DNA of 5,852 nucleotides from NCBI GenBank assembly GCA_020439485.1, contig JAGQSP010000390.1, forward strand, positions 1 through 5,852, read 5' to 3'. Shown here piece by piece: positions 1 to 5,667 of this stretch; position 1 is the stretch's first letter, and each line of letters starts with the position of its first letter. Position numbers and translations under genes: made by a program. Below the pieces are notes generated by a model. That model made no database searches, was not told where the DNA came from, and worked only from the letters and a program-made list of their open reading frames with translations. The stretch is from Acidimicrobiales bacterium. GTDB taxonomy: Bacteria > Actinomycetota > Acidimicrobiia > Acidimicrobiales > Poriferisodalaceae.

Positions 1-1572
1 TCGGTACAGCGCCTTGTGTTCGAGGAACAACACCGGGTCGTTCGACTCGATGGCCGCCAGCAACAGGCCCTTGGCGTCTGCGGGATTGGACGGCGCCACA
101 ATCACGATGCCGGGCACGTTCAGGAACCACCCCTCGACCATCTGCGAGTGGTGCGGCCCGCCGCCGAATCCGCCGCCGCACGCGGTGCGGATCACCAGCG
201 GAGCCGAGAACTGGCCGTCGAACATGTAGTGCACTTTGGCGGCGTTGTTGACGATCTGGTCGTAGCACTCGCCCAGGAAGTCGGCGAACATGATCTCGGC
301 CACGGGGCGCATGCCCATCATCGCCGAACCCACGCAAGTGCCGATGATGGCGGCCTCGGACAGGGGAGTGTCCCTGACCCGATCGGCGCCGTACTTGTCG
401 TACAGCTTGCGGGTGACACCAAAGTCGCCGCCCATGACACCGATGTCCTCGCCGATCAAGAACATCTCGGGGTGGCGTTCCATCGCGATGTCGAGGGCCG
501 AGTTGAGGGCCTTGACGAACGTGAACTTGCGGGTCTTGGCCTGATCTTCGGCCGGGCTGTCGCCGGCTGGTGCCCCGGGTGAGGTGTCTGCCGCGCCAGG
601 CCGTGGCATGACCGGTGAGGCATACACATCGGCGGTGGCCTTGGCCAGGTCTGGGGTGGGGCTCTCCTTCGAGAAGGCGATCCAGCCGTCGATCTCTTCG
701 CGACGGCGGGTCTCGACCTTTTCGAGTTCTTCGGTGGTGACGCCCAGCTCGGCCAACCGCTCGGCGGCCATCAGGATCGGGTCGTGGTCTTCGCGCCAGT
801 AACGGATCTCTTCGGCCGGTCGAAGATCGCCCGAGAAGATTCCCTGCCACCGCCACGTCTTGAACTCGAGAAAGTAAGGACCCTTGCCCGAGCGAATGTG
901 CTCGATGGCCACCCGCACCGCCTCGTGGGCGGCCTCGATGTCGTTGCCGTCGACCTGCGCGCACTCGATGCGATAGCCCTTGGCCCTGTCGATCATGTCG
1001 GGGGTGGCGTGGGCGCTGGCCACCGGGTTGGAGATGGCATAACCGTTGTTGACCATGGCGTACAGCACCGGAAGGTCCCAGATGGCCGCCATGTTGAGGC
1101 TCTCGTGGAACTCGCCCCGGCCGGCGGTGCCGTCGCCGATGATGGCGCAGGCGACGTCGTCACGGCCACGCATCTTGGCAGCGAACGCCACCCCCAACAC
1201 GGTTGCCATGTACGAGCCCTCGACGGCGTTGTCGCCGAAGTTGCCGACCTCGGGGTCGGCCGAGTGGAGGCTGCCGCCCTTGCCGCTGCACACACCGGTG
1301 GCCCGACCGAACAGCTCGGCCATGATGCGCTCGCCCTCGCCCTTGTGGCGCTCCTGGGCCAAGGCGTTTATCCCGTGACAGCGGTGGTCGGGGAAGAAGG
1401 CGTCGGTCGAACGGAGGTTGGCGGCCAGCGCTGCCTGCACGGCTTCTTGGCCCAGCCCGGTGTGCAACATCCCGGGAACGTTGCCCTGCTGGAACTCGCG
1501 CTCGAGGCCCTGCTCGAAAGCTCTGATCAGCCACATGTCGCTGTACAGATCGAGGAGTTGGGTTCGGTCCAT
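1..1572 (-). CDS. Fused E1 alpha-beta subunit of a ThDP-dependent 2-oxo acid (pyruvate/acetoin-type) dehydrogenase, 3' end cut by window
   Basis: E1 decarboxylates a 2-oxo acid (or cleaves acetoin) on thiamine diphosphate and passes the acyl group to a lipoyl E2 in the cytoplasm. Reading the minus strand from ATG at 1572 gives 524 codons without a stop to base 1. Residues 1-318 are the alpha part: N-terminal [12 protein letters not shown] block, GKGGSLH (97-103), ThDP/Mg motif GDG (146-148) through NN (175-176, in NNGYAIS), and DPI at 264-266. Residues 319-347 are a Pro/Ala/Asp linker. Residues 349-524 are the beta part: GEDIGVMGG (374-382), [11 protein letters not shown] (401-411, with the family Glu), [11 protein letters not shown] (422-432), HHSQ (474-477), PSNPADAKG (494-502), EHKALYR (518-524). 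About 150 residues of beta, including the C-terminal transketolase domain, lie outside the window. The ATG at 1572 is preferred because the family block begins at once; a GGGGG tract about 7 bases upstream is a weak ribosome site. Position 245 is Ile where the family has His, and 113-124 is divergent. Class is sure; the substrate is not. Confidence 0.93.
   Translation of the reverse strand, partial: MDRTQLLDLYSDMWLIRAFEQGLEREFQQGNVPGMLHTGLGQEAVQAALAANLRSTDAFFPDHRCHGINALAQERHKGEGERIMAELFGRATGVCSGKGGSLHSADPEVGNFGDNAVEGSYMATVLGVAFAAKMRGRDDVACAIIGDGTAGRGEFHESLNMAAIWDLPVLYAMVNNGYAISNPVASAHATPDMIDRAKGYRIECAQVDGNDIEAAHEAVRVAIEHIRSGKGPYFLEFKTWRWQGIFSGDLRPAEEIRYWREDHDPILMAAERLAELGVTTEELEKVETRRREEIDGWIAFSKESPTPDLAKATADVYASPVMPRPGAADTSPGAPAGDSPAEDQAKTRKFTFVKALNSALDIAMERHPEMFLIGEDIGVMGGDFGVTRKLYDKYGADRVRDTPLSEAAIIGTCVGSAMMGMRPVAEIMFADFLGECYDQIVNNAAKVHYMFDGQFSAPLVIRTACGGGFGGGPHHSQMVEGWFLNVPGIVIVAPSNPADAKGLLLAAIESNDPVLFLEHKALYR
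532..618 (-). other. Interdomain linker of the fused E1 (alpha-beta junction)
   Basis: This segment codes for residues 319-347 of the fused E1, rich in Pro, Ala, Gly, Ser and Asp, between the end of the alpha domain and the first helix of the beta domain ([16 protein letters not shown]). It contains no stop codon and no frame change, so alpha and beta are one polypeptide. An in-frame ATG at 609-607 (Met322) could in principle start a separate beta chain, but no Shine-Dalgarno-like purine tract precedes it. Low-complexity composition fits a flexible tether. Confidence 0.8.
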
Positions 1573-1609
1573 TCGGTAACCCCCGGTGCGGTGTTCGGCA
1601 GCACAAATG

Positions 1610-1624
1610 TACGTCACGAACGTA
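1610..1624. repeat. Inverted repeat TACGT-N5-ACGTA in the divergent region
   Basis: Arms TACGT (1610-1614) and ACGTA (1620-1624) are exact reverse complements separated by CACGA. The right arm overlaps the candidate -10 of the E1 promoter (1619-1624), so binding here could affect that promoter. Five-base arms can arise by chance. Confidence 0.3.
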
Positions 1625-1647
1625 GTACGCGGGTTCGCCACGGACAA
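1619..1647 (-). promoter_or_regulatory. Candidate sigma70-type promoter of the fused E1 gene
   Basis: On the minus strand a -35-like TTGTCC (1647-1642) is followed after 17 bases by a -10-like TACGTT (1624-1619). Transcription would start near 1612, giving a leader of about 40 bases before the ATG at 1572. Hexamers and spacing match the vegetative consensus moderately well. This is pattern matching only, since actinobacterial promoters are loose. Confidence 0.4.
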
Positions 1648-1655
1648 ACATTTGT
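1644..1655. promoter_or_regulatory. Imperfect palindrome ACAAA-CA-TTTGT, possible operator shared by both divergent promoters
   Basis: ACAAA (1644-1648) and TTTGT (1651-1655) are exact reverse complements around a two-base centre. The site overlaps the candidate -35 of the E1 promoter (1642-1647) and of the operon promoter (1652-1657), a geometry expected for a single dimeric regulator controlling both directions. A related word, ACAAATGT (1603-1610), is the exact reverse complement of ACATTTGT (1648-1655), giving a possible second half-site 45 bases away. The A/T-rich word stands out in this high-GC DNA. No regulator gene is in the window, so the family is unknown. Confidence 0.4.
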
Positions 1656-1681
1656 TGTCGCAGCTAAACAACCGCTGTACT
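1652..1681 (+). promoter_or_regulatory. Candidate promoter of the LLM-amidohydrolase-MFS-SDR operon
   Basis: A -35-like TTGTTG (1652-1657) and a -10-like TGTACT (1676-1681) are 18 bases apart, placing a start near 1688 and a leader of about 65 bases that includes the hairpin at 1714-1729. The -10 lacks the usual final T context, so the call is weak. It is the best pair I found on this strand in the intergenic region. Confidence 0.28.
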
Positions 1682-1713
1682 GGGCCAGCGCAATGCGTGT
1701 ACCCGACGATCGT

Positions 1714-1729
1714 TCGCCGACCACGGCGA
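1714..1729 (+). promoter_or_regulatory. Small hairpin in the leader of the LLM gene
   Basis: TCGCCG (1714-1719) and CGGCGA (1724-1729) form a perfect 6-bp GC-rich stem with an ACCA loop, ending 23 bases before the ATG at 1753 and 11 bases before the AGGA ribosome site. No run of U follows, so it is not a classic terminator. It directly follows the perfect palindrome ACGATCGT (1706-1713). It could be a leader structure, an operator or chance. Confidence 0.35.
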
Positions 1730-1740
1730 CGAGTGGACCT

Positions 1741-1744
1741 AGGA
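1741..1744 (+). promoter_or_regulatory. Ribosome binding site deciding the LLM start
   Basis: AGGA ends 8 bases before the ATG at 1753, the right spacing for a Shine-Dalgarno site. For the other in-frame ATGs it does not fit: 1744 overlaps it, and 1765 has only a GAGG tract directly abutting it. The start at 1753 is therefore chosen. Confidence 0.55.
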
Positions 1745-1752
1745 TGCGACCC

Positions 1753-2787
1753 ATGGCTCAGAGGATGGCTCTCTATCTGCAAGACAAGCACCCGATCGCC
1801 TACGAGATCGAGATCGCCAAGTACGCCGAGGAGCGTGGTTTCTCAGAGATATGGCAGGCCGACACCCGCCTGGCTCGCGATTGTGTGGTGATGATGTCGG
1901 CGATCCTGGCCAACACCTCGCGTTTGCGGGTGGGCAGCGGCGTGCTGCCCATCTACACCCGGAACCCGGCCGTGATAGCTGCCTCGTGGAGCACCATGTG
2001 GGAACTCGCCGGCCTGACACCCGAGGGTGAAAGCCGCGTGATGTTGGGGCTGGGCGCCTGGTGGGAACCAATCGCCAGCCGCACGGGCACCGACAGGCGC
2101 AAGCCGCTGAAGGCCATGCGCGAGAACATCGAGGCCATCCGCGAACTGTTCACCATGGAAGAGGTCAGCTACGAGGGCGAGTTCGTGAAGCTCGACCGCG
2201 TTCGGCTGGATGTGGCCTACGGCGACACCAGCCCACGCAACATTCCGCTGTACATCGGCGCCACCGGACCCAAGATGCTCGAGCTCACCGGCGAGATCTG
2301 CGACGGTGCCGTGCTGAACTATGTCGTGTCCACCGAGTACATCCGAGACGCCGTCGACAAGGTGGCGGCCGGGGCCGCCAGGGCCGGCAAGACCATCGAA
2401 GAAATCGACCGCCCCGAGCTGCTGGCCTGCTCGTTGTCAGACGACGACCCCGAAGAGGCGATGCTCACCGGCAAGTCTTTGGTCGCCTACTACCTGGGCA
2501 CAGAGCCCCACATCATGGAGGCGTCGGGGGCCGACCCCGAGCTGGTTGCGCGGGTGCAAGAGGTCGTGGGCTGGCCCGCCACCGAGGATGACTACCGAAA
2601 AGCCGCCCACCTGATACCCGACGACCTGGCTCGCAAGTTGATGGCCGTGGGCACCACCGAGCAATGCCAGGCCAAGGTGGCCGAATACATCGACGCGGGC
2701 GTCACCTGCCCGATCCTCTACCCGCTGATGCCAGACATCAAGCCGGTTGTCGACGCATTCGCCGACTGGACTCCAACGTCGGCGTGA
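1753..2787 (+). CDS. LLM-class (luciferase-like) flavin/F420-dependent oxidoreductase
   Basis: Encodes 344 residues, normal for single-domain bacterial luciferase-like TIM-barrel enzymes, which use FMN or coenzyme F420 in the cytoplasm for hydride transfer or monooxygenation. Visible landmarks are [16 protein letters not shown] (22-37), the strand and bulge [17 protein letters not shown] (60-76; the G-V at 63-64 fits the cis-peptide bulge position of the family), [11 protein letters not shown] (96-106), [19 protein letters not shown] (115-133), [15 protein letters not shown] (164-178), GAVLNYV (185-191) and the C-terminal [18 protein letters not shown] (300-317). The GSGV and NPAVIA blocks resemble methylenetetrahydromethanopterin-reductase-like (Mer) proteins more than bacterial luciferase, so F420 is plausible but not proven. 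First gene of a four-gene operon and divergent from the fused E1. The TGA at 2785-2787 is followed by a 43-base gap with no terminator. Substrate unknown. Confidence 0.88.
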   Translation: MAQRMALYLQDKHPIAYEIEIAKYAEERGFSEIWQADTRLARDCVVMMSAILANTSRLRVGSGVLPIYTRNPAVIAASWSTMWELAGLTPEGESRVMLGLGAWWEPIASRTGTDRRKPLKAMRENIEAIRELFTMEEVSYEGEFVKLDRVRLDVAYGDTSPRNIPLYIGATGPKMLELTGEICDGAVLNYVVSTEYIRDAVDKVAAGAARAGKTIEEIDRPELLACSLSDDDPEEAMLTGKSLVAYYLGTEPHIMEASGADPELVARVQEVVGWPATEDDYRKAAHLIPDDLARKLMAVGTTEQCQAKVAEYIDAGVTCPILYPLMPDIKPVVDAFADWTPTSA

Positions 2788-2830
2788 CCGGCCTGACGGG
2801 CGCCGCGTTCTCGAGAGAAGAGCTAGAGCT
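2788..2830 (+). promoter_or_regulatory. Short intergenic spacer with ribosome site for the amidohydrolase
   Basis: The 43 bases between the LLM stop and the GTG at 2831 hold no terminator-like stem with a T run. GAGAAG (2815-2820) ends 10 bases before the GTG and is the only purine tract placed to act as a ribosome site. It is part of a short inverted repeat TTCTC-GA-GAGAA (2808-2819), which could hide the site in a weak stem. The spacing supports co-transcription of the two genes. Confidence 0.45.
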
Positions 2831-4195
2831 GTGACGATCCTGATCGAGAACGGTGCTGTGGTCACCGTCGACGACCAGCGCACCATCCACGATCCGGGCT
2901 GGGTCGAGATCGAGGGTGACCGCATTGCGGGCCTCGGGCCGGGCGAGCCGCCTTCTGAAGTGCGCCTTCGCGCTGGTCGGGTAATCGACGCGTCGGGGGC
3001 CGCGGTGATGCCCGGCATGACCAATGCGCACACCCATCTGTTCCAGACGTTCTTCCGGGGCCTTGCCGACGACAAGCCCCTGCTGGATTGGCTGCGCGAC
3101 TGCATCTGGCCCGGCGCGGTTCATCTCGACCGCGAGTCGGCCCGGCTGGCGGCACTGGTCGGGATGATCGAGAACCTCCGTACCGGCGCCACCTCGATAC
3201 TGGACCACCAGTACATCCACATCGACGAGCAGATCGACGATGGCATCTGTTCGGCGGCCGACGAGCTGGGTGTCAGGTACCTGCTGGCCAGGGGCTGGGC
3301 CGATCGCAACTACGAACCGAACCTCACCGAGTCGGCCGAAACCGTGCTCGAGCGAACCGCCAGGCTGCGCCAGCGATGGCATGGCCACGACAACGGCCGT
3401 ATCCGCATCGAGCAGGCGCCCCTGATCCCGTGGGGATGCAGTGACGAGGCCATGAAGGTCACCACCGCCGACGCCAGGTCGTGGGGCGCGGGAACCCACA
3501 TCCACTGCGCCGAGACCGCGGTCGAGGTCGAGATGAGCCTCGAAGAGCGCGGAGTGCGCCACGTCCACTGGCTCGAACAGCTGGGTGTGTTGGGGCCCGA
3601 CGTGCAGCTGGCACACAGCGTGTGGCTCGACGACGACGAACTCGACCTGATCGCCCGGCGTAATGCCGTGGTGGTGCACTGCCCGGTCAGCAACATGTAT
3701 CTGGCCTCGGGGGTGCCTCGAATCCTCGACATGAGATCCAGAGGAATCACGATCGCCCTGGCGTCGGATGGCCCCGGCAGCAACAACCGCCAGGACATGT
3801 TCGAGGTCATGAAATCGACGGTGCTGCTTCAGAAGGTTCACCACCTCGATGCCATGGCCCTTCAGCCCGAGGACGCCATCGACATGGCCTGCCGTGGTGG
3901 TGCGGTGGCGGCATCCAACCCCGATGCCGGCCGGCTCGAACCGGGCACCAAGGCAGACGTCGTGGTCGTCGACCTCGAAACCGTTTTCACGGCTCCGCTG
4001 CACCGGGTGCCCAGTGCCCTGGTGTTTTGTGCGACGCCTGCCAACGTCACCCATGTCCTGGTCGACGGTCGGGTGGTGGTCGATGACGGCGTCGTGACCA
4101 CCGTCGACGAGGAAGCCGTCATAGCCGAGGCCACCGAAGCCGCCAGGCGCGTCTTCGCCAAAGCAGGCGTTCCCAGCCGGTTGAACCGCAGGTGA
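2831..4195 (+). CDS. Metal-dependent amidohydrolase/deaminase, SAH deaminase - triazine hydrolase - 8-oxoguanine deaminase group
   Basis: Encodes 454 residues from a GTG start, the usual size for this cytosolic group, which hydrolytically removes amino or halide groups from N-heterocycles such as SAH adenine, guanine derivatives and triazines. The N-terminal beta segment (ILIENGAVVTVDD, 3-15) and the C-terminal one (KADVVVVDLE, 374-383) form the small composite domain. Metal and catalytic positions are all present: H67 and H69 in NAHTHLFQ, H225 and E228 in HIHCAET, H262 in AHSVWLDDDEL, H283 in VVHCPVSNMYLASG, D313 in ASDGPGSNN. By family knowledge these bind one divalent metal and activate water. 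HLFQTFFRG and the SNNRQDMFEVMK segment point to this group rather than to dihydropyrimidinases or adenosine deaminases. The start at 2831 is chosen because the conserved strand begins immediately and no better start lies between it and the LLM stop. It lies between an LLM enzyme and an exporter/importer. The exact substrate is not assignable. Confidence 0.92.
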   Translation: MTILIENGAVVTVDDQRTIHDPGWVEIEGDRIAGLGPGEPPSEVRLRAGRVIDASGAAVMPGMTNAHTHLFQTFFRGLADDKPLLDWLRDCIWPGAVHLDRESARLAALVGMIENLRTGATSILDHQYIHIDEQIDDGICSAADELGVRYLLARGWADRNYEPNLTESAETVLERTARLRQRWHGHDNGRIRIEQAPLIPWGCSDEAMKVTTADARSWGAGTHIHCAETAVEVEMSLEERGVRHVHWLEQLGVLGPDVQLAHSVWLDDDELDLIARRNAVVVHCPVSNMYLASGVPRILDMRSRGITIALASDGPGSNNRQDMFEVMKSTVLLQKVHHLDAMALQPEDAIDMACRGGAVAASNPDAGRLEPGTKADVVVVDLETVFTAPLHRVPSALVFCATPANVTHVLVDGRVVVDDGVVTTVDEEAVIAEATEAARRVFAKAGVPSRLNRR

Positions 4196-5667
4196 GCCGG
4201 GCGCGATCGGGCATATTCTCGGCTCCTTACGCCCCGGTCACCCTCGCGAACCTGGCCGTCATCGCCCTTGCGGCGTTCGACGCGCTGGCCGTCATCGCAG
4301 CCCTGCCCTCGATTGCTGAAGACCTCGGCGATGTCGCCCTGTTGCCGTGGGTGGTCACGTCGTACCTCGGGTCGAGCGCCGTGGCGGTCATCGTCGCCGG
4401 CCCGATCATCGATGCCATCGGGGTCAGGCGCACCTTCCAGGTGATGGGTACGTGGTTCTTGTTGACCAGCGTTGCTGTGGCCTTGGCCCCGACGCTCGGC
4501 TGGGTGCTGGTGGCGCGTTTGGCCCAAGGCCTCGGTGGCGGTCTGATGTTTGCGGTGGCCATCGCCGCGGTCGGCATCGCCTTTCCTCACGACCTTCGTC
4601 CTTCGGCGTTTGCCGCCAACGAGGCCGTCTTCGCTGCGATGGGTGTGGGCAGCCCGGCGATAGCGGCGATCCTGCTCGAGTTCTCCAGTTGGCGGCTGAT
4701 CTTCTGGATCAAGGTGCCCCTGACCGCGCTGGCTCTGCTCGCCGGCTGGAATGCGCTGCCCGACAAGCGCCCGGATGCCGGCCGGATGCGCATCGACTAT
4801 CTCGGCGTCGCACTGATGGCGGCCATGGTGTTCTTCTTGTTGTTCGGGCTGGGCCAGGTTGGCATCGACTGGGCTCTGGCCGTGCCGGCTCTGTTGGGTG
4901 CTGTGGCCGCCTTCGTCGTCTACTGGCTGCACGCCGGGCGCCACGATTCGCCGGTCCTCGAACGCCGTCACCTGACCAGAATGCCGTTGCGGTGGATCCA
5001 CCTCGCAGCGGGTCTGGTCTTGGCCGCGGGTGTGGCGGTCGACAACTACGTGCCGTTGTACCTGCAGGTCAGCCGGGGTCGGTCGGCCGGATTTGCCGCG
5101 TTCTCGGTGCTGTTCATCGCCGTCGGCTGGACGGGCGGTTCGTTCATATATGCCCGGCTGATGCGCAACTGGTCTGAGCCCTCGGTGGTTGTGTTCGGCG
5201 CTGCCTGGCTGGTGCCGGCTATCGGTCTGACGGCGACCCTGGTGTGGGTCGACGCGCCCCTGGGGCTGGTGTTCTGTTCGATGTTCGGTATGGGTATCGG
5301 CATAGGGCTGGCGTCCACGGCTGCGCTCACCATGATTCAGCGCTCGGCCGACGTCGAAGAACTCGGCCGGGTCAATGCCGCGCACCAGTTCCTGCGCGTG
5401 CTGGCGATCAGCATCGGCGTTGCCCTGGGGGGCGCCGTGCTGCTGGGCATCGTCGATGCTCAGGTGGGCGATGTCGAGGTGGTGCGCAGCGTTCTCGAGA
5501 GCGACGGGTCCGATGCCGTCGAGGTGGCCGATGCCACCGCCGCGGCTGTCGCCGACGGTTTGGTGGGGGTTCTGGTGACTTCGGCCGTTTTGGGAATGGG
5601 ATGCCTTGCCGCGGCGTTGGGGCTCAAGCGCACGACGGCAAGGGATGCTCATGGATCTGGCGGGTAA
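4192..5667 (+). CDS. MFS transporter, 14-helix (DHA2-like) type
   Basis: Encodes 491 residues, almost entirely hydrophobic and Ala/Val/Leu/Gly-rich, consistent with about 14 transmembrane helices (roughly 15-38, 50-73, 82-99, 103-127, 140-162, 167-186, 203-222, 226-247, 268-288, 300-321, 331-352, 356-379, 400-420, 453-477). The first half follows drug:H+ antiporter order: ALPSIAEDLG (37-46), W53, a degenerate loop 2-3 motif A (G70, D74, G77, RR 79-80), motif B R109..QG (112-113), and SSWRLIFWIKVP (165-176). Motif C is weak: GVGSPAIAAI (151-160) has Ala where antiporters have Gly-Gly. An acidic loop (421-448) precedes the last helix. The GTG start shares GTGA with the preceding stop (4-base overlap), implying translational coupling. 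Probably carries the substrate or product of the neighbouring enzymes across the membrane; direction unknown. Confidence 0.9.
   Translation: MSRARSGIFSAPYAPVTLANLAVIALAAFDALAVIAALPSIAEDLGDVALLPWVVTSYLGSSAVAVIVAGPIIDAIGVRRTFQVMGTWFLLTSVAVALAPTLGWVLVARLAQGLGGGLMFAVAIAAVGIAFPHDLRPSAFAANEAVFAAMGVGSPAIAAILLEFSSWRLIFWIKVPLTALALLAGWNALPDKRPDAGRMRIDYLGVALMAAMVFFLLFGLGQVGIDWALAVPALLGAVAAFVVYWLHAGRHDSPVLERRHLTRMPLRWIHLAAGLVLAAGVAVDNYVPLYLQVSRGRSAGFAAFSVLFIAVGWTGGSFIYARLMRNWSEPSVVVFGAAWLVPAIGLTATLVWVDAPLGLVFCSMFGMGIGIGLASTAALTMIQRSADVEELGRVNAAHQFLRVLAISIGVALGGAVLLGIVDAQVGDVEVVRSVLESDGSDAVEVADATAAAVADGLVGVLVTSAVLGMGCLAAALGLKRTTARDAHGSGG
5640..5645 (+). promoter_or_regulatory. Ribosome binding site of the SDR gene inside the MFS 3' end
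   Basis: AAGGGA ends 5 bases before the ATG at 5651. The alternative in-frame ATG at 5645 overlaps this tract and so is unlikely to be used. This is the clearest Shine-Dalgarno sequence in the window and suggests the SDR is translated efficiently although its start lies inside the transporter gene. Confidence 0.5.

Larger units (their letters stand above)
1573..1752. promoter_or_regulatory. Divergent intergenic control region between the E1 gene and the LLM operon
   Basis: These 180 bases separate two genes transcribed away from each other, so both promoters must lie here or close by. The middle (about 1600-1680) is visibly richer in A/T than the flanking genes. It holds an imperfect palindrome (1644-1655), a distant copy of one arm (1603-1610), a TACGT/ACGTA inverted repeat (1610-1624), and on the plus-strand gene side a perfect 8-base palindrome ACGATCGT (1706-1713) and a 6-bp hairpin (1714-1729). 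The plus-strand reading frame of the LLM gene is open across the whole region but carries no recognisable protein. Confidence 0.75.

Noticed and set aside
16..582. Plus-strand open frame of 188 codons.
   Set aside because: It lies opposite the E1 beta domain, whose conserved motifs are unambiguous on the minus strand. Its product is His/Arg/Asp/Val-rich with no recognisable fold.
607..609. A possible internal ATG for a separately translated E1 beta chain.
   Set aside because: No Shine-Dalgarno-like tract precedes it and the alpha frame has no stop there, so a fused protein is the simpler reading.
784..1752. The plus-strand reading frame of the LLM gene is open far upstream, as if the protein had a 320-residue N-terminal extension.
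   Set aside because: This stretch is antisense to the fused E1 and crosses the intergenic region. It shows no family motif, and an AGGA ribosome site with correct spacing marks the start at 1753.
1744..1767. Alternative LLM starts at ATG 1744 and ATG 1765.
   Set aside because: The ribosome site overlaps 1744, and the purine tract before 1765 abuts the start codon. Only 1753 has proper spacing.
2808..2819. TTCTC-GA-GAGAA inverted repeat between the LLM and amidohydrolase genes, considered as a terminator.
   Set aside because: The stem is short, has a 2-base loop that cannot form a stable RNA hairpin, and no T run follows. The next gene starts 12 bases later.
2738..4054. Minus-strand open frame of 438 codons across the amidohydrolase.
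   Set aside because: It is the antisense of a gene with every catalytic motif in place. It crosses the LLM stop and the spacer and shows no family features of its own.
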